Shown here one piece after another: positions 1-6,812 of a stretch of DNA of 8,472 nt. Every line of letters begins with the position of its first letter. Positions within the stretch are counted from its first letter, which is position 1. A model generated the notes under the pieces. That model made no database searches. It was given only the letters and a program-made list of their open reading frames with translations, and was not told where the DNA came from. A program made the position numbers and the translations under genes. Origin of the DNA: Oscillospiraceae bacterium (GTDB lineage: Bacteria > Bacillota > Clostridia > Oscillospirales > Ruminococcaceae); the NCBI GenBank assembly GCA_017544185.1, contig JAFYEQ010000143.1, positions 1-8,472 of the forward strand, written 5' to 3'.

Positions 1-33
1 AGCCCCTGTAATAGGAAATATCACACCAACATC

Positions 34-76
34 CTCACCTGTACGACTTCGGGCAGGTGAGTTTTTTAGCTTTTTT
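34..76 (+). terminator. Intrinsic terminator of an unseen upstream plus-strand gene
   Basis: The arms CTCACCTG (34-41) and CAGGTGAG (54-61) form an 8-bp perfect stem with a 12-nt loop. TTTTTT follows at once (62-67), and a second T6 run lies at 71-76. On the minus strand the hairpin is not followed by T's, so it acts on plus-strand transcription. The gene it would end lies left of the window. A frame open across 2-157 reads straight through the hairpin and T-runs and is not taken as coding. Confidence 0.72.
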
Positions 77-453
77 GACAATACCGTAGAAACATCTGCC
101 AGATCCGCGAAAAACACCAAAAATTATGGTGAAATAAATGTAATTTCTGATGACTAATAATCATAACATCTCGTGTTTTAAGGTGAAATTATCGTAGTTT
201 TTCAAAAATCGATATTTAATAATTATAGTAAATATCTAATAAATGCAATAAACAGCATATAATAAATGCACTATAATTATTATTACTATAAAAATTAGAT
301 ATTTGGCCCGATGATGCATTGCAGAAAGTAGTGATTTACCCCATAATAGAACATATGTTTTGTTTAAAGTGCAAATTCAAAGTCGGATTTGGTGTTATTT
401 AGTGTTCTAAACAACAAATTTGCGGATATTTCAGTGAAAATGCCCAAAAAACC
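77..453. other. AT-rich intergenic region without a gene
   Basis: No reading frame here has a credible start, ribosome binding site or recognisable product. The stretch is strongly AT-rich, unlike the coding DNA to the right. It contains several inverted and direct repeats between 211 and 304, annotated separately, and a small TTTAG/CTAAA hairpin near 400. An A6 tract (446-451) immediately precedes the -35 box of the promoter at 454 and could act as an UP-like element. Nothing else was recognised. Confidence 0.6.
211..304. repeat. Cluster of interleaved inverted repeats and a direct repeat
   Basis: TAATAATTATAGT (217-229) is the exact reverse complement of ACTATAATTATTA (270-282). AAATATCTAAT (230-240) is the exact reverse complement of ATTAGATATTT (294-304). 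The four arms occur in the order X, Y, X', Y', so both pairs cannot form as a simple nested hairpin. GATATTTA (211-218) also pairs with TAAATATC (229-236), which competes with both. TAATAAATGCA occurs twice as a direct repeat (237-247 and 260-270), 23 bp apart. AT-rich composition makes chance repeats more likely, but 13- and 11-bp perfect pairs this close are notable. Function is unknown; protein-binding sites or a structured RNA are possible. Confidence 0.5.
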
Positions 454-482
454 TTGACATATAGCCATTTATGGGGTATAAT
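454..482 (+). promoter_or_regulatory. Consensus SigA-type promoter
   Basis: A perfect -35 TTGACA (454-459) and a perfect -10 TATAAT (477-482) are separated by exactly 17 bp, with an A6 tract just upstream (446-451). The transcription start is expected near 489. No protein gene with a sensible ribosome binding site follows. What follows is a structured region ending in a terminator, so the promoter probably serves a small RNA. Confidence 0.88.
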
Positions 483-488
483 GATATC

Positions 489-629
489 AACAAAAGGGAG
501 TTATGCTTGAGCCGATGTTTCGGTCGCTCCCACGCTGCACTGCAATTGCCCCGAGTAAATGGAACGCTTCCGCTTCACCCGTAAAAAGGTGTTGGTTTCA
601 TTGGATAGTGGGGCAATTGTATTTTTTTT
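489..629 (+). ncRNA. Candidate small structured noncoding RNA of unknown family
   Basis: The transcript expected from the promoter at 454-482 folds into two domains. Domain 1 pairs GGGAG (496-500) with CTCCC (527-531) around an inner hairpin GCCGA/TCGGT (511-515 with 520-524, loop TGTT). Domain 2 is closed by CAATTGCCCC (543-552) and GGGGCAATTG (610-619), extended by a G-U and a T-A pair. Above an asymmetric internal loop lies AATGGAA/TTTCATT (558-564 with 596-602, one G-U), then CACC/GGTG (576-579 with 588-591). The closing stem is followed by eight T's (622-629), as in an intrinsic terminator. The length is about 140 nt. It lacks the conserved SRP-RNA GGAAG motif and T-box motifs. 6S RNA is a possibility I cannot confirm. 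A 54-codon frame (503-667) has its SD only 2 nt from the ATG and runs past the terminator, so a noncoding role is favoured. Confidence 0.62.
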
Positions 630-640
630 ATCATTATACG

Positions 641-738
641 ATGGATCTCTCAGGAAATGCCGGATAGGGTGGCGGGGCAAGCCCCGCCCTACGAGATGGG
701 CATGGTCTATCCAGTGGTTCCCTAACTGTAGGATCCAT
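641..738. repeat. Nested inverted-repeat element with GC-rich palindromic core
   Basis: Outer arms are ATGGATC (641-647) and GATCCAT (732-738). Inside them GGAA (653-656) pairs with TTCC (718-721), and GGATAG (662-667) pairs with CTATCC (707-712). At the core GGCGGGGC (671-678) and GCCCCGCC (681-688) form an 8-bp stem with an AA loop. The arms are correctly nested, so the whole 98 bp can fold as one interrupted rod. No clear target-site duplication flanks it. I recall similar GC-rich palindromes from intergenic regions of related gut Firmicutes, so a dispersed extragenic repeat or MITE-like element is plausible, but that is memory and not a search. Confidence 0.45.
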
Positions 739-750
739 GATCAGCAGGAT

Positions 751-789
751 AGTAAAAGAGCGTGCGGATCTTCCGCACGCTCTTTTACT
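751..789 (-). terminator. Strong, probably bidirectional, intrinsic terminator of the ABC transporter operon
   Basis: AGTAAAAGAGCGTGCGGA (751-768) and its exact reverse complement (772-789) form an 18-bp stem with a 3-nt loop. The GC-rich core is flanked by A-rich and T-rich sides, so each strand shows a GC stem followed by TTTTACT. It lies 11 bp past the permease stop codon on the minus strand. It could also stop plus-strand transcripts that pass the small-RNA terminator, since transcription converges here. Confidence 0.88.
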
Positions 790-800
790 TACCAAGACTA

Positions 801-1451
801 TCATATCTTGTCCGAGTGAGAGTAGATGTACTTCGATACCTTGTAGGACACCACTACGGCTATAGCAGCTATCACGAGAGCTATGAGCGTCAGCTCCGGG
901 TAGCAGGCAAATTCGTCATTCAGTACAGACAGGGTCATATTTCCGGATATAGCTAAGATAAGGACCAGCACGAACACGATATTGTACATGGTGCTGCGCT
1001 TGATGAAGAACAGCATTACCGGTATCACCAGTGCGGTGATGCCCACGGCATAGCATATGGCATTGACTGCGGTGAGCATATCTGCTCCGAATTCCGGGTC
1101 CCCTGTGACGAATAGAAGTATCAACTGCATGATCTGGGCCACTATGGAGAGCGCACCGAGGAGCCCGTAGGTAGATATATACTTCGCCCTTACCACGTCG
1201 GCAGGGGAGAAGGGGAGATAGGATGCGGTCCGTGTCCAGCGGGATGTGCTGTCTGCGCCGAAGGACAGTACCACGGCCGCTATGATCACGTCATAGGCTG
1301 TCGTGCGCATCATAGGTATCAGAGACAGGATGACCGCCGCGATGTACAGCAGTATGAACGGTTTTGAGGTGAAGTACAGCATATCCTTGTACAGCAGTCC
1401 TGTCAGGCTGCTGGATGATGTGATCTGCCGGATCTTGTTCGTGATGCTCAT
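801..1451 (-). CDS. ABC-2 type transporter permease (ABC2_membrane_5-like)
   Basis: This 216-aa integral membrane protein would be the membrane half of an exporter energised by the ATPase encoded just upstream. Six hydrophobic segments are visible, near residues 31-47, 53-68, 92-115, 127-150, 155-174 and 186-204. The soluble stretch between helices 2 and 3 (about 69-91: DSTSRWTRTASYLPFS, then VVRAKY) matches the 'slP.sr.eiV.aKY' pattern typical of this short ABC-2 permease family, hence the family call. The ATG at 1449-1451 is preceded by AAAGGA at good spacing. The gene starts 31 bp after the ATPase stop and is last in the operon. Substrate is unknown; related ytr-like systems respond to cell-wall stress. 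The general class is well supported, the family less firmly. Confidence 0.83.
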   Translation of the reverse strand: MSITNKIRQITSSSSLTGLLYKDMLYFTSKPFILLYIAAVILSLIPMMRTTAYDVIIAAVVLSFGADSTSRWTRTASYLPFSPADVVRAKYISTYGLLGALSIVAQIMQLILLFVTGDPEFGADMLTAVNAICYAVGITALVIPVMLFFIKRSTMYNIVFVLVLILAISGNMTLSVLNDEFACYPELTLIALVIAAIAVVVSYKVSKYIYSHSDKI

Positions 1452-1482
1452 AGTTATCCTTTCATTTCCAGTTTACAGGTCA

Positions 1483-2370
1483 TTACCAGAGGGAAGCTGT
1501 GCCGCTCTGCGTCATATATTCGGGTACCCCGCCGGAACTTATGCGGGACATGAATACTATTATGTCTTCGAGAGTGGAGCGCTCGGGGGTGATGTTTTGC
1601 GGCACCGCGGAGCGCTTCATCAGTACCTGTGTATCATATCGTCCGCGGCGGACTGCCATCACAGAGGAGATAGGCAGCACCATATCGGGCGACGTTTTGA
1701 TGACGGCGTATTCCTCCAGTATATTGTCCTTTGTATCGCAAAGGACGATCTCACCGTGCCGCATGAAAGCCACATAGTCGCAGATATGCTCTAAGTCGCT
1801 GACGATATGGGATGACATGAGCACAGACCGCTCCTCGGATCTGGTATACTCTATGAGCACATCCAGTATTCGGTCGCGTATGAAGGGATCCAGGCCGCCT
1901 GTGGCTTCGTCCAGTATCAAGAGCTTTGCATTATGAGAAAGTGCGGCGGCAAGTGAGAGCTTCATGCCCATGCCCTTGGAATAGTCGCGTATCTTTTTGG
2001 TGCGGCTCAGCTCGAACCGTTCCAGATAGGCGTCGAACACGGTGCTGTCCCAGCCTATATATACACGGGACAGGAGCTTGGATACCTGTGCCGCATCGAA
2101 TACATCGGGGAACATGACGCTGTCGGCTACGACGGATATGTCCTGCTTGGTCACGGTGAACTCGGGGGAGGTATTATCGGTACCCAGCACCCGTATAGTC
2201 CCCTTGTCGGCGTGGAGCGCGTTCATGATCAGGTTTATAGTGGTAGTCTTGCCTGCGCCGTTCTCACCTACCAGACCCATGATGCAGCCCTGCGGGAGCA
2301 CCAGATCCACGTTCTTTATGGAGAAGTCGCCGTAGCTCTTGCAGAGCCCCTGTATCTCTATGGCGTTCAT
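1483..2370 (-). CDS. ABC transporter ATP-binding protein (YtrB-like)
   Basis: This 295-aa cytoplasmic ATPase drives the permease encoded next. Walker A is GENGAGKTT (35-43), Walker B LLILDEAT (150-157), the D-loop GGLD (158-161), and the H-loop histidine H188 in SSHIVSDLE. The signature is SKGMGMK (131-137), replacing LSGGQ. The Q-loop region (78-90) has VVADSVMFPD with no glutamine. Both deviations are usual, as I recall, in the YtrB/ABC-2 branch linked to short GntR regulators. The domain ends near 220, and about 75 residues follow with no motif I recognise. The ATG at 2368-2370 overlaps the regulator's stop as ATGA, with AAAGGAGG seven bases upstream, so coupled translation is likely. Substrate cannot be told from the sequence. 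Confidence 0.93.
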   Translation of the reverse strand: MNAIEIQGLCKSYGDFSIKNVDLVLPQGCIMGLVGENGAGKTTTINLIMNALHADKGTIRVLGTDNTSPEFTVTKQDISVVADSVMFPDVFDAAQVSKLLSRVYIGWDSTVFDAYLERFELSRTKKIRDYSKGMGMKLSLAAALSHNAKLLILDEATGGLDPFIRDRILDVLIEYTRSEERSVLMSSHIVSDLEHICDYVAFMRHGEIVLCDTKDNILEEYAVIKTSPDMVLPISSVMAVRRGRYDTQVLMKRSAVPQNITPERSTLEDIIVFMSRISSGGVPEYMTQSGTASLW

Positions 2371-2744
2371 ACCGTATCCTCCTTTGCCAGAGCGTAGAGC
2401 TCGTCCATCTCCTCATCGGAGATCTTGCCCAGACGTGCCAGTCTGAACGACTCCGAAAGATGCTCCTCTATGGTGCGCAGATACTGCTCCCGCACCAGTG
2501 CGTTGTCCTGCCGCTTGGCGAAGCTGCCTTTGCCGGGTATAGTGGCGATGAATCCGTCACGCTCCAGCTCGTTATATGCCCGTTTGGTGGTGATCACGCT
2601 GATCCGAAGATCCTTGGCCAGGTCTCGTATCGAGGGCAGCGGCTCATCCGGCGGCAGCTCCCCTGTGAGGATCAGCTCCTTGATACGGTCGTAGATCTGT
2701 TCGTATATGGCTCTTTCGCCTGAATTGCTTATGATGATGTCCAT
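2367..2744 (-). CDS. GntR-family transcriptional regulator, YtrA subfamily
   Basis: This 125-aa DNA-binding protein is the probable autorepressor of its own operon. Residues 8-75 form the GntR winged helix-turn-helix: YEQIYDRIKELI, then LPSIRDLAKDL, TTKRAYNELERDGFI and GKGSF. Only about 45 residues follow, predicted helical and ending EEMDELYALAKED. This is too short for an FadR or HutC effector domain and typical of YtrA members. The ATG at 2742-2744 was chosen because GGAGA lies just upstream and the -10 box and operator lie only 26-52 bp further up. A longer frame reaching 2891 would begin with TTG inside the terminator upstream of the promoter. In B. subtilis YtrA controls an ABC operon induced by antibiotics acting on the lipid II cycle; a similar signal here is only an inference. 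Confidence 0.92.
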   Translation of the reverse strand: MDIIISNSGERAIYEQIYDRIKELILTGELPPDEPLPSIRDLAKDLRISVITTKRAYNELERDGFIATIPGKGSFAKRQDNALVREQYLRTIEEHLSESFRLARLGKISDEEMDELYALAKEDTV

Positions 2745-2769
2745 ATGCTCTCCGTTTATACTGTGGTAT

Positions 2770-2792
2770 CTGTGTATATCCGATATATACAG
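2770..2792 (-). promoter_or_regulatory. Likely operator of the GntR regulator
   Basis: CTGTGTATAT (2770-2779) and ATATATACAG (2783-2792) form a dyad with 9 of 10 matching positions around a CCG centre. A wider overlapping pair, TATACTGT (2757-2764) with ACAGTATA (2789-2796), is also present. The dyad overlaps the -10 box and covers the expected transcription start, the usual place for a repressor. YtrA-type proteins bind dyads as dimers, so autorepression is the natural reading. Confidence 0.68.
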
Positions 2793-2819
2793 TATACACC
2801 GTAAGATAGTGTTTGTCAA
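2791..2819 (-). promoter_or_regulatory. SigA-type promoter of the gntR-ABC operon
   Basis: Read on the minus strand, TTGACA (2819-2814) is followed by exactly 17 bp and then TATACT (2796-2791), one mismatch from the -10 consensus. The expected start is near 2784, giving a short leader of about 40 nt before the regulator's ATG at 2744. Confidence 0.86.
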
Positions 2820-2830
2820 GGGGTAACGGG

Positions 2831-2854
2831 ATATTTGTAGGATATGACAAATAT
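2831..2854. repeat. Inverted repeat just upstream of the gntR promoter
   Basis: ATATTTGT (2831-2838) and ACAAATAT (2847-2854) are exact reverse complements separated by 8 bp. The pair lies 12-35 bp upstream of the -35 box on the minus strand. It could be a second regulator site or a chance AT-rich dyad. No T-tract follows, so it is not a terminator. Confidence 0.4.
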
Positions 2855-2887
2855 GCTGGGATACAGGCATGGAGTATGACCATAATG

Positions 2888-2919
2888 ACAAAACAGTGAC
2901 CGACGTTCGTCGGTCACTG
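2888..2919 (-). terminator. Intrinsic terminator of the V-ATPase operon
   Basis: CAGTGACCGAC (2894-2904) and GTCGGTCACTG (2909-2919) form an 11-bp perfect stem with loop GTTC. On the minus strand it is followed by TTTTGT, giving a standard intrinsic terminator about 70 nt after the subunit D stop codon. It separates the ATPase operon from the codirectional gntR promoter at 2819. Confidence 0.88.
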
Positions 2920-2990
2920 CGTTATACTTATACTTGCTCCGGAACATGGATAGGTGCGGGGCTGCGTAAGCAGTCGCATCTCTTGTCCCT

Positions 2991-3626
2991 TTATTTCGCC
3001 TGTGCCTTGTAGCGCTTTTCCTTCTGGCGCTTGATGACCTTCTGACGTGAGAACTCCTCGCGCTCCTTCTCCTCAAGGCTGTCGGAGATGAAGCGGTATG
3101 ACTTCTCGTAGCGGGGTATCACGATGTTCTTCAGAGCGTTTGCACGGGTCTGGGTCTTCTTGATCGCCGGAGCGAGACGGAAAACTCCCGTGTCTATCTC
3201 GGCAAGACGCACCGTCTGCTGCTTCACGCGGTTGAAGGCAAGATATGCGATATCCACGTTCTCGTCGGTATTGCCGAAGCCGTAGGGCACGCCTGTATCT
3301 TCCGCGGGAGCGGTCTCCACATGGGGGAGCTCGCAGCCCATGACGGAGCGGGCCGTGACGGTGACGGACCTGTCGAGGGGGATGCCCTCTGCTATACGGC
3401 TTATGATGCCCTGGGTGATATTGGCACGCTGCAGAGCAAGATAGGCGTCCTTGTAGGTCTCGGATATAGACGAACGGAGCTGCTTTGCCTCGTCCACCAT
3501 GGTCATCAGCTCACGTATGAGCACATTGCGCTTGCGGTCGAGGAGCTCATACCCTGTGCGGGCAAGGGCAAGGGAACGCTTGATGCGAAGCAGGTTGCCC
3601 TTGGTGGGGAATACCTGATCAGCCAA
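2991..3626 (-). CDS. ntpD: V-type ATP synthase subunit D (central rotor stalk)
   Basis: This 211-aa rotor shaft protein inserts into the A3B3 head and transmits rotation to the membrane ring with subunit F. The N-terminus [19 protein letters not shown] (4-22) and [15 protein letters not shown] (26-40) are hallmark D-family sequence, as is the C-terminal [13 protein letters not shown], then [20 protein letters not shown]. Long helices at both ends would form the antiparallel coiled coil. The start is TTG (3626-3624). An in-frame TGA lies three codons upstream (3635-3633), the next in-frame Met is about 40 codons in, and GGTGA sits 6 nt upstream. The gene overlaps the 3' end of subunit B by 8 bp and is last in the operon. 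Family length is usually about 200-220 aa. Confidence 0.96.
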   Translation of the reverse strand: MADQVFPTKGNLLRIKRSLALARTGYELLDRKRNVLIRELMTMVDEAKQLRSSISETYKDAYLALQRANITQGIISRIAEGIPLDRSVTVTARSVMGCELPHVETAPAEDTGVPYGFGNTDENVDIAYLAFNRVKQQTVRLAEIDTGVFRLAPAIKKTQTRANALKNIVIPRYEKSYRFISDSLEEKEREEFSRQKVIKRQKEKRYKAQAK

Positions 3627-5037
3627 GATCGATCACCCCGGTCTCTTCCAGTCGGCGCAGGGCCTCGGGATCGTACTTCTCATCAAGGAGACGGTCGTTG
3701 ACGCGGTCAAGGGCGGAGCGGGGGAGCGCGGAGAGTATGGTCCAGCCCAGATCCAGCGTCTGCTCTATGGTCCTGTCCTCGTCGAAGCCCTGATCCAAGA
3801 AGTACTTCTCGAACAGCTCGCCGAAACGCATATACGCCTTATCCAGAGGGGACAGCTCGTCCTCGCCTATGACCGATGCCAGAGAGCGTGCGTCCTGCAC
3901 CTTTGCATAGGCCGCAAAGAGCTGGTTGGCACAGTCGGAATGGTCGGCTCTGGTGTATCCCTCGCCGATACCGTCCTTCATAAGTCTGGACAGGGACGGG
4001 AGCACGGATACAGGAGGGTATATGCCCTTCTGCTCCAGCGAGCGGTCGAGTACGATCTGGCCCTCGGTGATATACCCGGTAAGGTCGGGCATGGGATGGG
4101 TTATATCGTCATTGGGCATAGTCAGTATAGGTATCTGTGTGACGCTGCCCTCGGAGCCCTCGGTGAGCCCTGCACGCTCGTACAGCGATGCCAGGTCTGA
4201 GTACAGATAACCGGGGTAGCCCTTACGTGCGGGTATCTCGCCCTTGGAGGAGGAGAACTCACGCAGAGCTTCGCCGTAGCTGGTCATATCCGTAAGGACC
4301 ACCAGTATATGCATATTCTTCTCGAATGCCAGATATTCCGCAGCGGTGAGCGCACATCTGGGGGTAAGTATCCTCTCTATGATCGGGTCGTCGGACAGGT
4401 TGAGGAACATCACCACCTTGGAGAGCACTCCGCTCTCCTCGAAGGAGCGGCGGAAGTAATCAGCCACGTCGTTCTTGGCGCCCATAGCGGCGAATACCAC
4501 CGCGAAGTCGCTGCCTGTCTCGTCTGCGATCTTAGCCTGACGCACGATCTGTACAGCCAGCTTGTTGTGTGAAAGACCGGATCCCGAGAATATAGGCAGC
4601 TTCTGACCTCTGATCAGGGTCATCAGCGCGTCGATGGAGGATATGCCGGTATTTATGTAGTTGCGGGGATAGGAGCGGGATACGGGGTTGAGAGGTCTGC
4701 CGTTTATATCGGCATACTTCTCGGCGCATATCTCGCCCAGCCCGTCGATAGGCTTTCCTGCGCCCGAGAACACTCGTCCGAGTATATCCTCGGACAGGGG
4801 CATCTCCATAGGTCTGCCTGTGAAGGTAGTGCGGGTATTCTCAAGGGACAGGGAGTTGGTGCCCTCGAACACCTGAAGTACAGCGCGTTCGCCCTCGATC
4901 TCTACAACTCTGCCCGTGCGTACAGTGCCGTCGGACAGCTTGATACGCGCCACCTCGTCGTAGGCAACGCCCGACACATGGTCAAGGGCTATGAGGGAGC
5001 CGCTTATCTCCTTGAGTCCAAGATATTGTACAGCCAT
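3619..5037 (-). CDS. ntpB: V-type ATP synthase subunit B (non-catalytic head subunit)
   Basis: This 472-aa protein alternates with subunit A in the A3B3 hexamer and completes its nucleotide sites. In place of a Walker A it has SGSGLSHNK (151-159), the degenerate loop typical of B subunits. Other landmarks are [20 protein letters not shown] (308-327) and [15 protein letters not shown] (346-360). R351 within this last segment matches the arginine finger (R350 in Enterococcus hirae NtpB) that acts on ATP bound by A. An N-terminal beta-barrel, central RecA-like fold and C-terminal helical domain are expected from the family. The ATG at 5037 follows subunit A by 8 bp, and its AGGAGG overlaps A's TAG stop, suggesting coupling. 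Length is normal and no essential motif is missing. Confidence 0.97.
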   Translation of the reverse strand: MAVQYLGLKEISGSLIALDHVSGVAYDEVARIKLSDGTVRTGRVVEIEGERAVLQVFEGTNSLSLENTRTTFTGRPMEMPLSEDILGRVFSGAGKPIDGLGEICAEKYADINGRPLNPVSRSYPRNYINTGISSIDALMTLIRGQKLPIFSGSGLSHNKLAVQIVRQAKIADETGSDFAVVFAAMGAKNDVADYFRRSFEESGVLSKVVMFLNLSDDPIIERILTPRCALTAAEYLAFEKNMHILVVLTDMTSYGEALREFSSSKGEIPARKGYPGYLYSDLASLYERAGLTEGSEGSVTQIPILTMPNDDITHPMPDLTGYITEGQIVLDRSLEQKGIYPPVSVLPSLSRLMKDGIGEGYTRADHSDCANQLFAAYAKVQDARSLASVIGEDELSPLDKAYMRFGELFEKYFLDQGFDEDRTIEQTLDLGWTILSALPRSALDRVNDRLLDEKYDPEALRRLEETGVIDLG

Positions 5038-5045
5038 AGCCCCTC

Positions 5046-6812
5046 CTATTCGCCTCTGACAGTCTGTTCTATCTTCGCCTGGAGCTCATGGAACATCTCG
5101 GGCCTGTCATTGGGTATATCGTATTTCATCTTTATGACGGTGTCGAATATCCCTGTAGCCAGTATATCCGAGAACACAGTGCCTTCGGATATGGCGCGGG
5201 CGGACTCGTCATAGAGCTTGAGTATCGTGCTCATCATGCGGAACTGCTTGTCCAGCGGCACATAGGTGTCGTCCTTGTGGTATGCGTTCTGCTGCAGGAA
5301 CCCGACGCGTATCACTCTCGCGGTCTCTATGATCAGCTTCTGGTCGTCGGGGAGGACATCGGAGCCTATGAGCTTTACGATCTCCATCAGCTTGTTCTCC
5401 TCGGACAGCATAGCTGCGATGCGCTGACGGCAGGACATGAAGTCCTTGTCCACATTGGCGTAGAAGTACCCCGACAGGTCGTCGGTATACTCGGAATAGC
5501 TGTCGTTCCAGTTTATGGCGGGATAGTGCCTCTCATATGCCAGAGACTTGTCCAGCGCCCAGAAGCAGCGTACGAAGCGCTTGGTGTTCTGTGTGACGGG
5601 CTCGGAGAAGTCGGAGCCCTGGGGAGATACCGCACCTATGACGGTAACAGATCCCTCCGTGCCGCACAGGTTCTCCACGTAGCCTGCGCGTTCATAGAAC
5701 GCTGCCAGTCTTGACGGGAGGTATGCGGGGAAGCCCTCCTCGGCGGGCATCTCCTCAAGACGGCCGCTGATCTCACGCAGAGCCTCTGCCCAACGGGAGG
5801 TGGAGTCTGCCATGATGGCGATGTGATAGCCCATATCGCGGTAGTACTCCGCGATGGTCATACCCGTGTATATAGATGCTTCACGGGCTGCCACGGGCAT
5901 ATTAGAGGTATTGGCTATGAGCACGGTGCGGTCGGTCAGGGGACGGTCGGTCTTGGGGTCGATGAGCCCGGAGAACTCCTCCAGTACCTGTGTCATCTCG
6001 TTGCCGCGCTCTCCGCAGCCGATATATACTATTATGTCCGCATCGCACCACTTGGCCAGCTGATGCTGGGTCATGGTCTTGCCCGTGCCGAAGCCGCCGG
6101 GTATGGCAGCCGTGCCGCCCTTTGCCACGGGGAACACGGTGTCTATGACACGCTGACCTGTGACGAGGGGCCTGTCTATGGGAAGTCTCCTTGAGAAGGG
6201 ACGGGGTGTCTTGATCGGCCATTTCTGGCAGAGCGTGAGCTCATGATCGGTGCCCCTGCTGTCGGTGACGGTGAGTATATGGTCGTTCACCGTGTAGCTG
6301 CCGTCAGCTGCGGCATAGGTGACCTTTCCGCTGATACCGGGCGGTACCAGGCAGCGGTGCTCTATGACGCTGGTCTCGGGACAGGTGGCGTATATCATGC
6401 CTCCCGTGACCTCATCGCCGAGCCGTGCCTTGACGGTGACCTTCCACTTGCGCTTGGTATCCAGATCCTCTACCTGAGTACCTTCGGAGATATACGCGCC
6501 GTCTATTTGGGCTATATCCCTGAGAGGACGCTCGATGCCGTCGAATATATTGGATATGATGCCCGGGCCCAGTGTGGCGGATACGGGTGCCCCTGTGCCT
6601 CTGACGGGCTCACCGGGCTGCATCCCCGTAGTCACCTCGTATACCTGTATAGTGGTCTCCTTGGAGTTCACGCCGATGACCTCGCCGATGAGCTCCTTAT
6701 TGCCCACGTACACCATCTCCAGCATGGACAGCTCAGTGCTTTGACCGCTGTCCTGCGTGGGATCGCTGCGTACCTTTATGACAGGGCCGTTTATCGAGTA
6801 TACCGTATTCAA
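5046..6812 (-). CDS. ntpA: V-type ATP synthase subunit A (catalytic head subunit)
   Basis: This 588-aa subunit hydrolyses or makes ATP coupled to ion movement through the membrane sector. The P-loop is GGFGTGKT (239-246), with Gly240 where well-studied homologues have proline (GPFGxGKT). Catalytic Glu268 lies in GCGERGNEM (265-273). The Walker B strand leads into [20 protein letters not shown] (335-354), followed by [10 protein letters not shown] and [15 protein letters not shown] (396-410). The non-homologous insertion found in A but not B is present at roughly 115-200. The start is TTG (6812-6810): AGGAGG sits 7 nt upstream, an in-frame TGA lies at 6827-6825, the first in-frame ATG is codon 30, and [11 protein letters not shown] is a normal A-subunit N-terminus. 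The TTG overlaps subunit E's stop as TTGA. Confidence 0.97.
   Translation of the reverse strand: MNTVYSINGPVIKVRSDPTQDSGQSTELSMLEMVYVGNKELIGEVIGVNSKETTIQVYEVTTGMQPGEPVRGTGAPVSATLGPGIISNIFDGIERPLRDIAQIDGAYISEGTQVEDLDTKRKWKVTVKARLGDEVTGGMIYATCPETSVIEHRCLVPPGISGKVTYAAADGSYTVNDHILTVTDSRGTDHELTLCQKWPIKTPRPFSRRLPIDRPLVTGQRVIDTVFPVAKGGTAAIPGGFGTGKTMTQHQLAKWCDADIIVYIGCGERGNEMTQVLEEFSGLIDPKTDRPLTDRTVLIANTSNMPVAAREASIYTGMTIAEYYRDMGYHIAIMADSTSRWAEALREISGRLEEMPAEEGFPAYLPSRLAAFYERAGYVENLCGTEGSVTVIGAVSPQGSDFSEPVTQNTKRFVRCFWALDKSLAYERHYPAINWNDSYSEYTDDLSGYFYANVDKDFMSCRQRIAAMLSEENKLMEIVKLIGSDVLPDDQKLIIETARVIRVGFLQQNAYHKDDTYVPLDKQFRMMSTILKLYDESARAISEGTVFSDILATGIFDTVIKMKYDIPNDRPEMFHELQAKIEQTVRGE

Noticed and set aside
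74..103. TTGACA-like -35 within the T-run near 75
   Set aside because: No -10 box lies at a suitable distance.
2..157. Open plus-strand frame entering from the left edge
   Set aside because: It reads through an intrinsic terminator hairpin and two T6 runs, has low-complexity composition and matches no family I know.
237..270. Possible CRISPR or replication iterons
   Set aside because: There are only two copies of the 11-bp repeat, with no regular spacer series, no cas or rep gene and no further units.
503..667. 54-codon plus-strand frame after the consensus promoter
   Set aside because: The GGGAG is only 2 nt from the ATG, the frame passes through a stem followed by eight T's and into the palindromic repeat, and the peptide has no recognisable features.
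559..819. 86-aa plus-strand frame
   Set aside because: It crosses the small-RNA terminator, the palindromic element and the 18-bp terminator, and has no ribosome binding site.
2745..2891. N-terminal extension of the GntR regulator
   Set aside because: It would start at TTG in the terminator upstream of the operon's promoter; the family N-terminus begins at the ATG at 2744.
2955..2978. Interrupted hairpin (TGCG, CTGC / GCAG, CGCA) after the subunit D stop
   Set aside because: The stem is broken by unequal bulges and has no T-tract; the clear terminator lies just downstream at 2888-2919.
5088..5714. 208-aa plus-strand frame opposite subunit A
   Set aside because: It is an antisense shadow of a strongly conserved gene, with no SD and no family resemblance.
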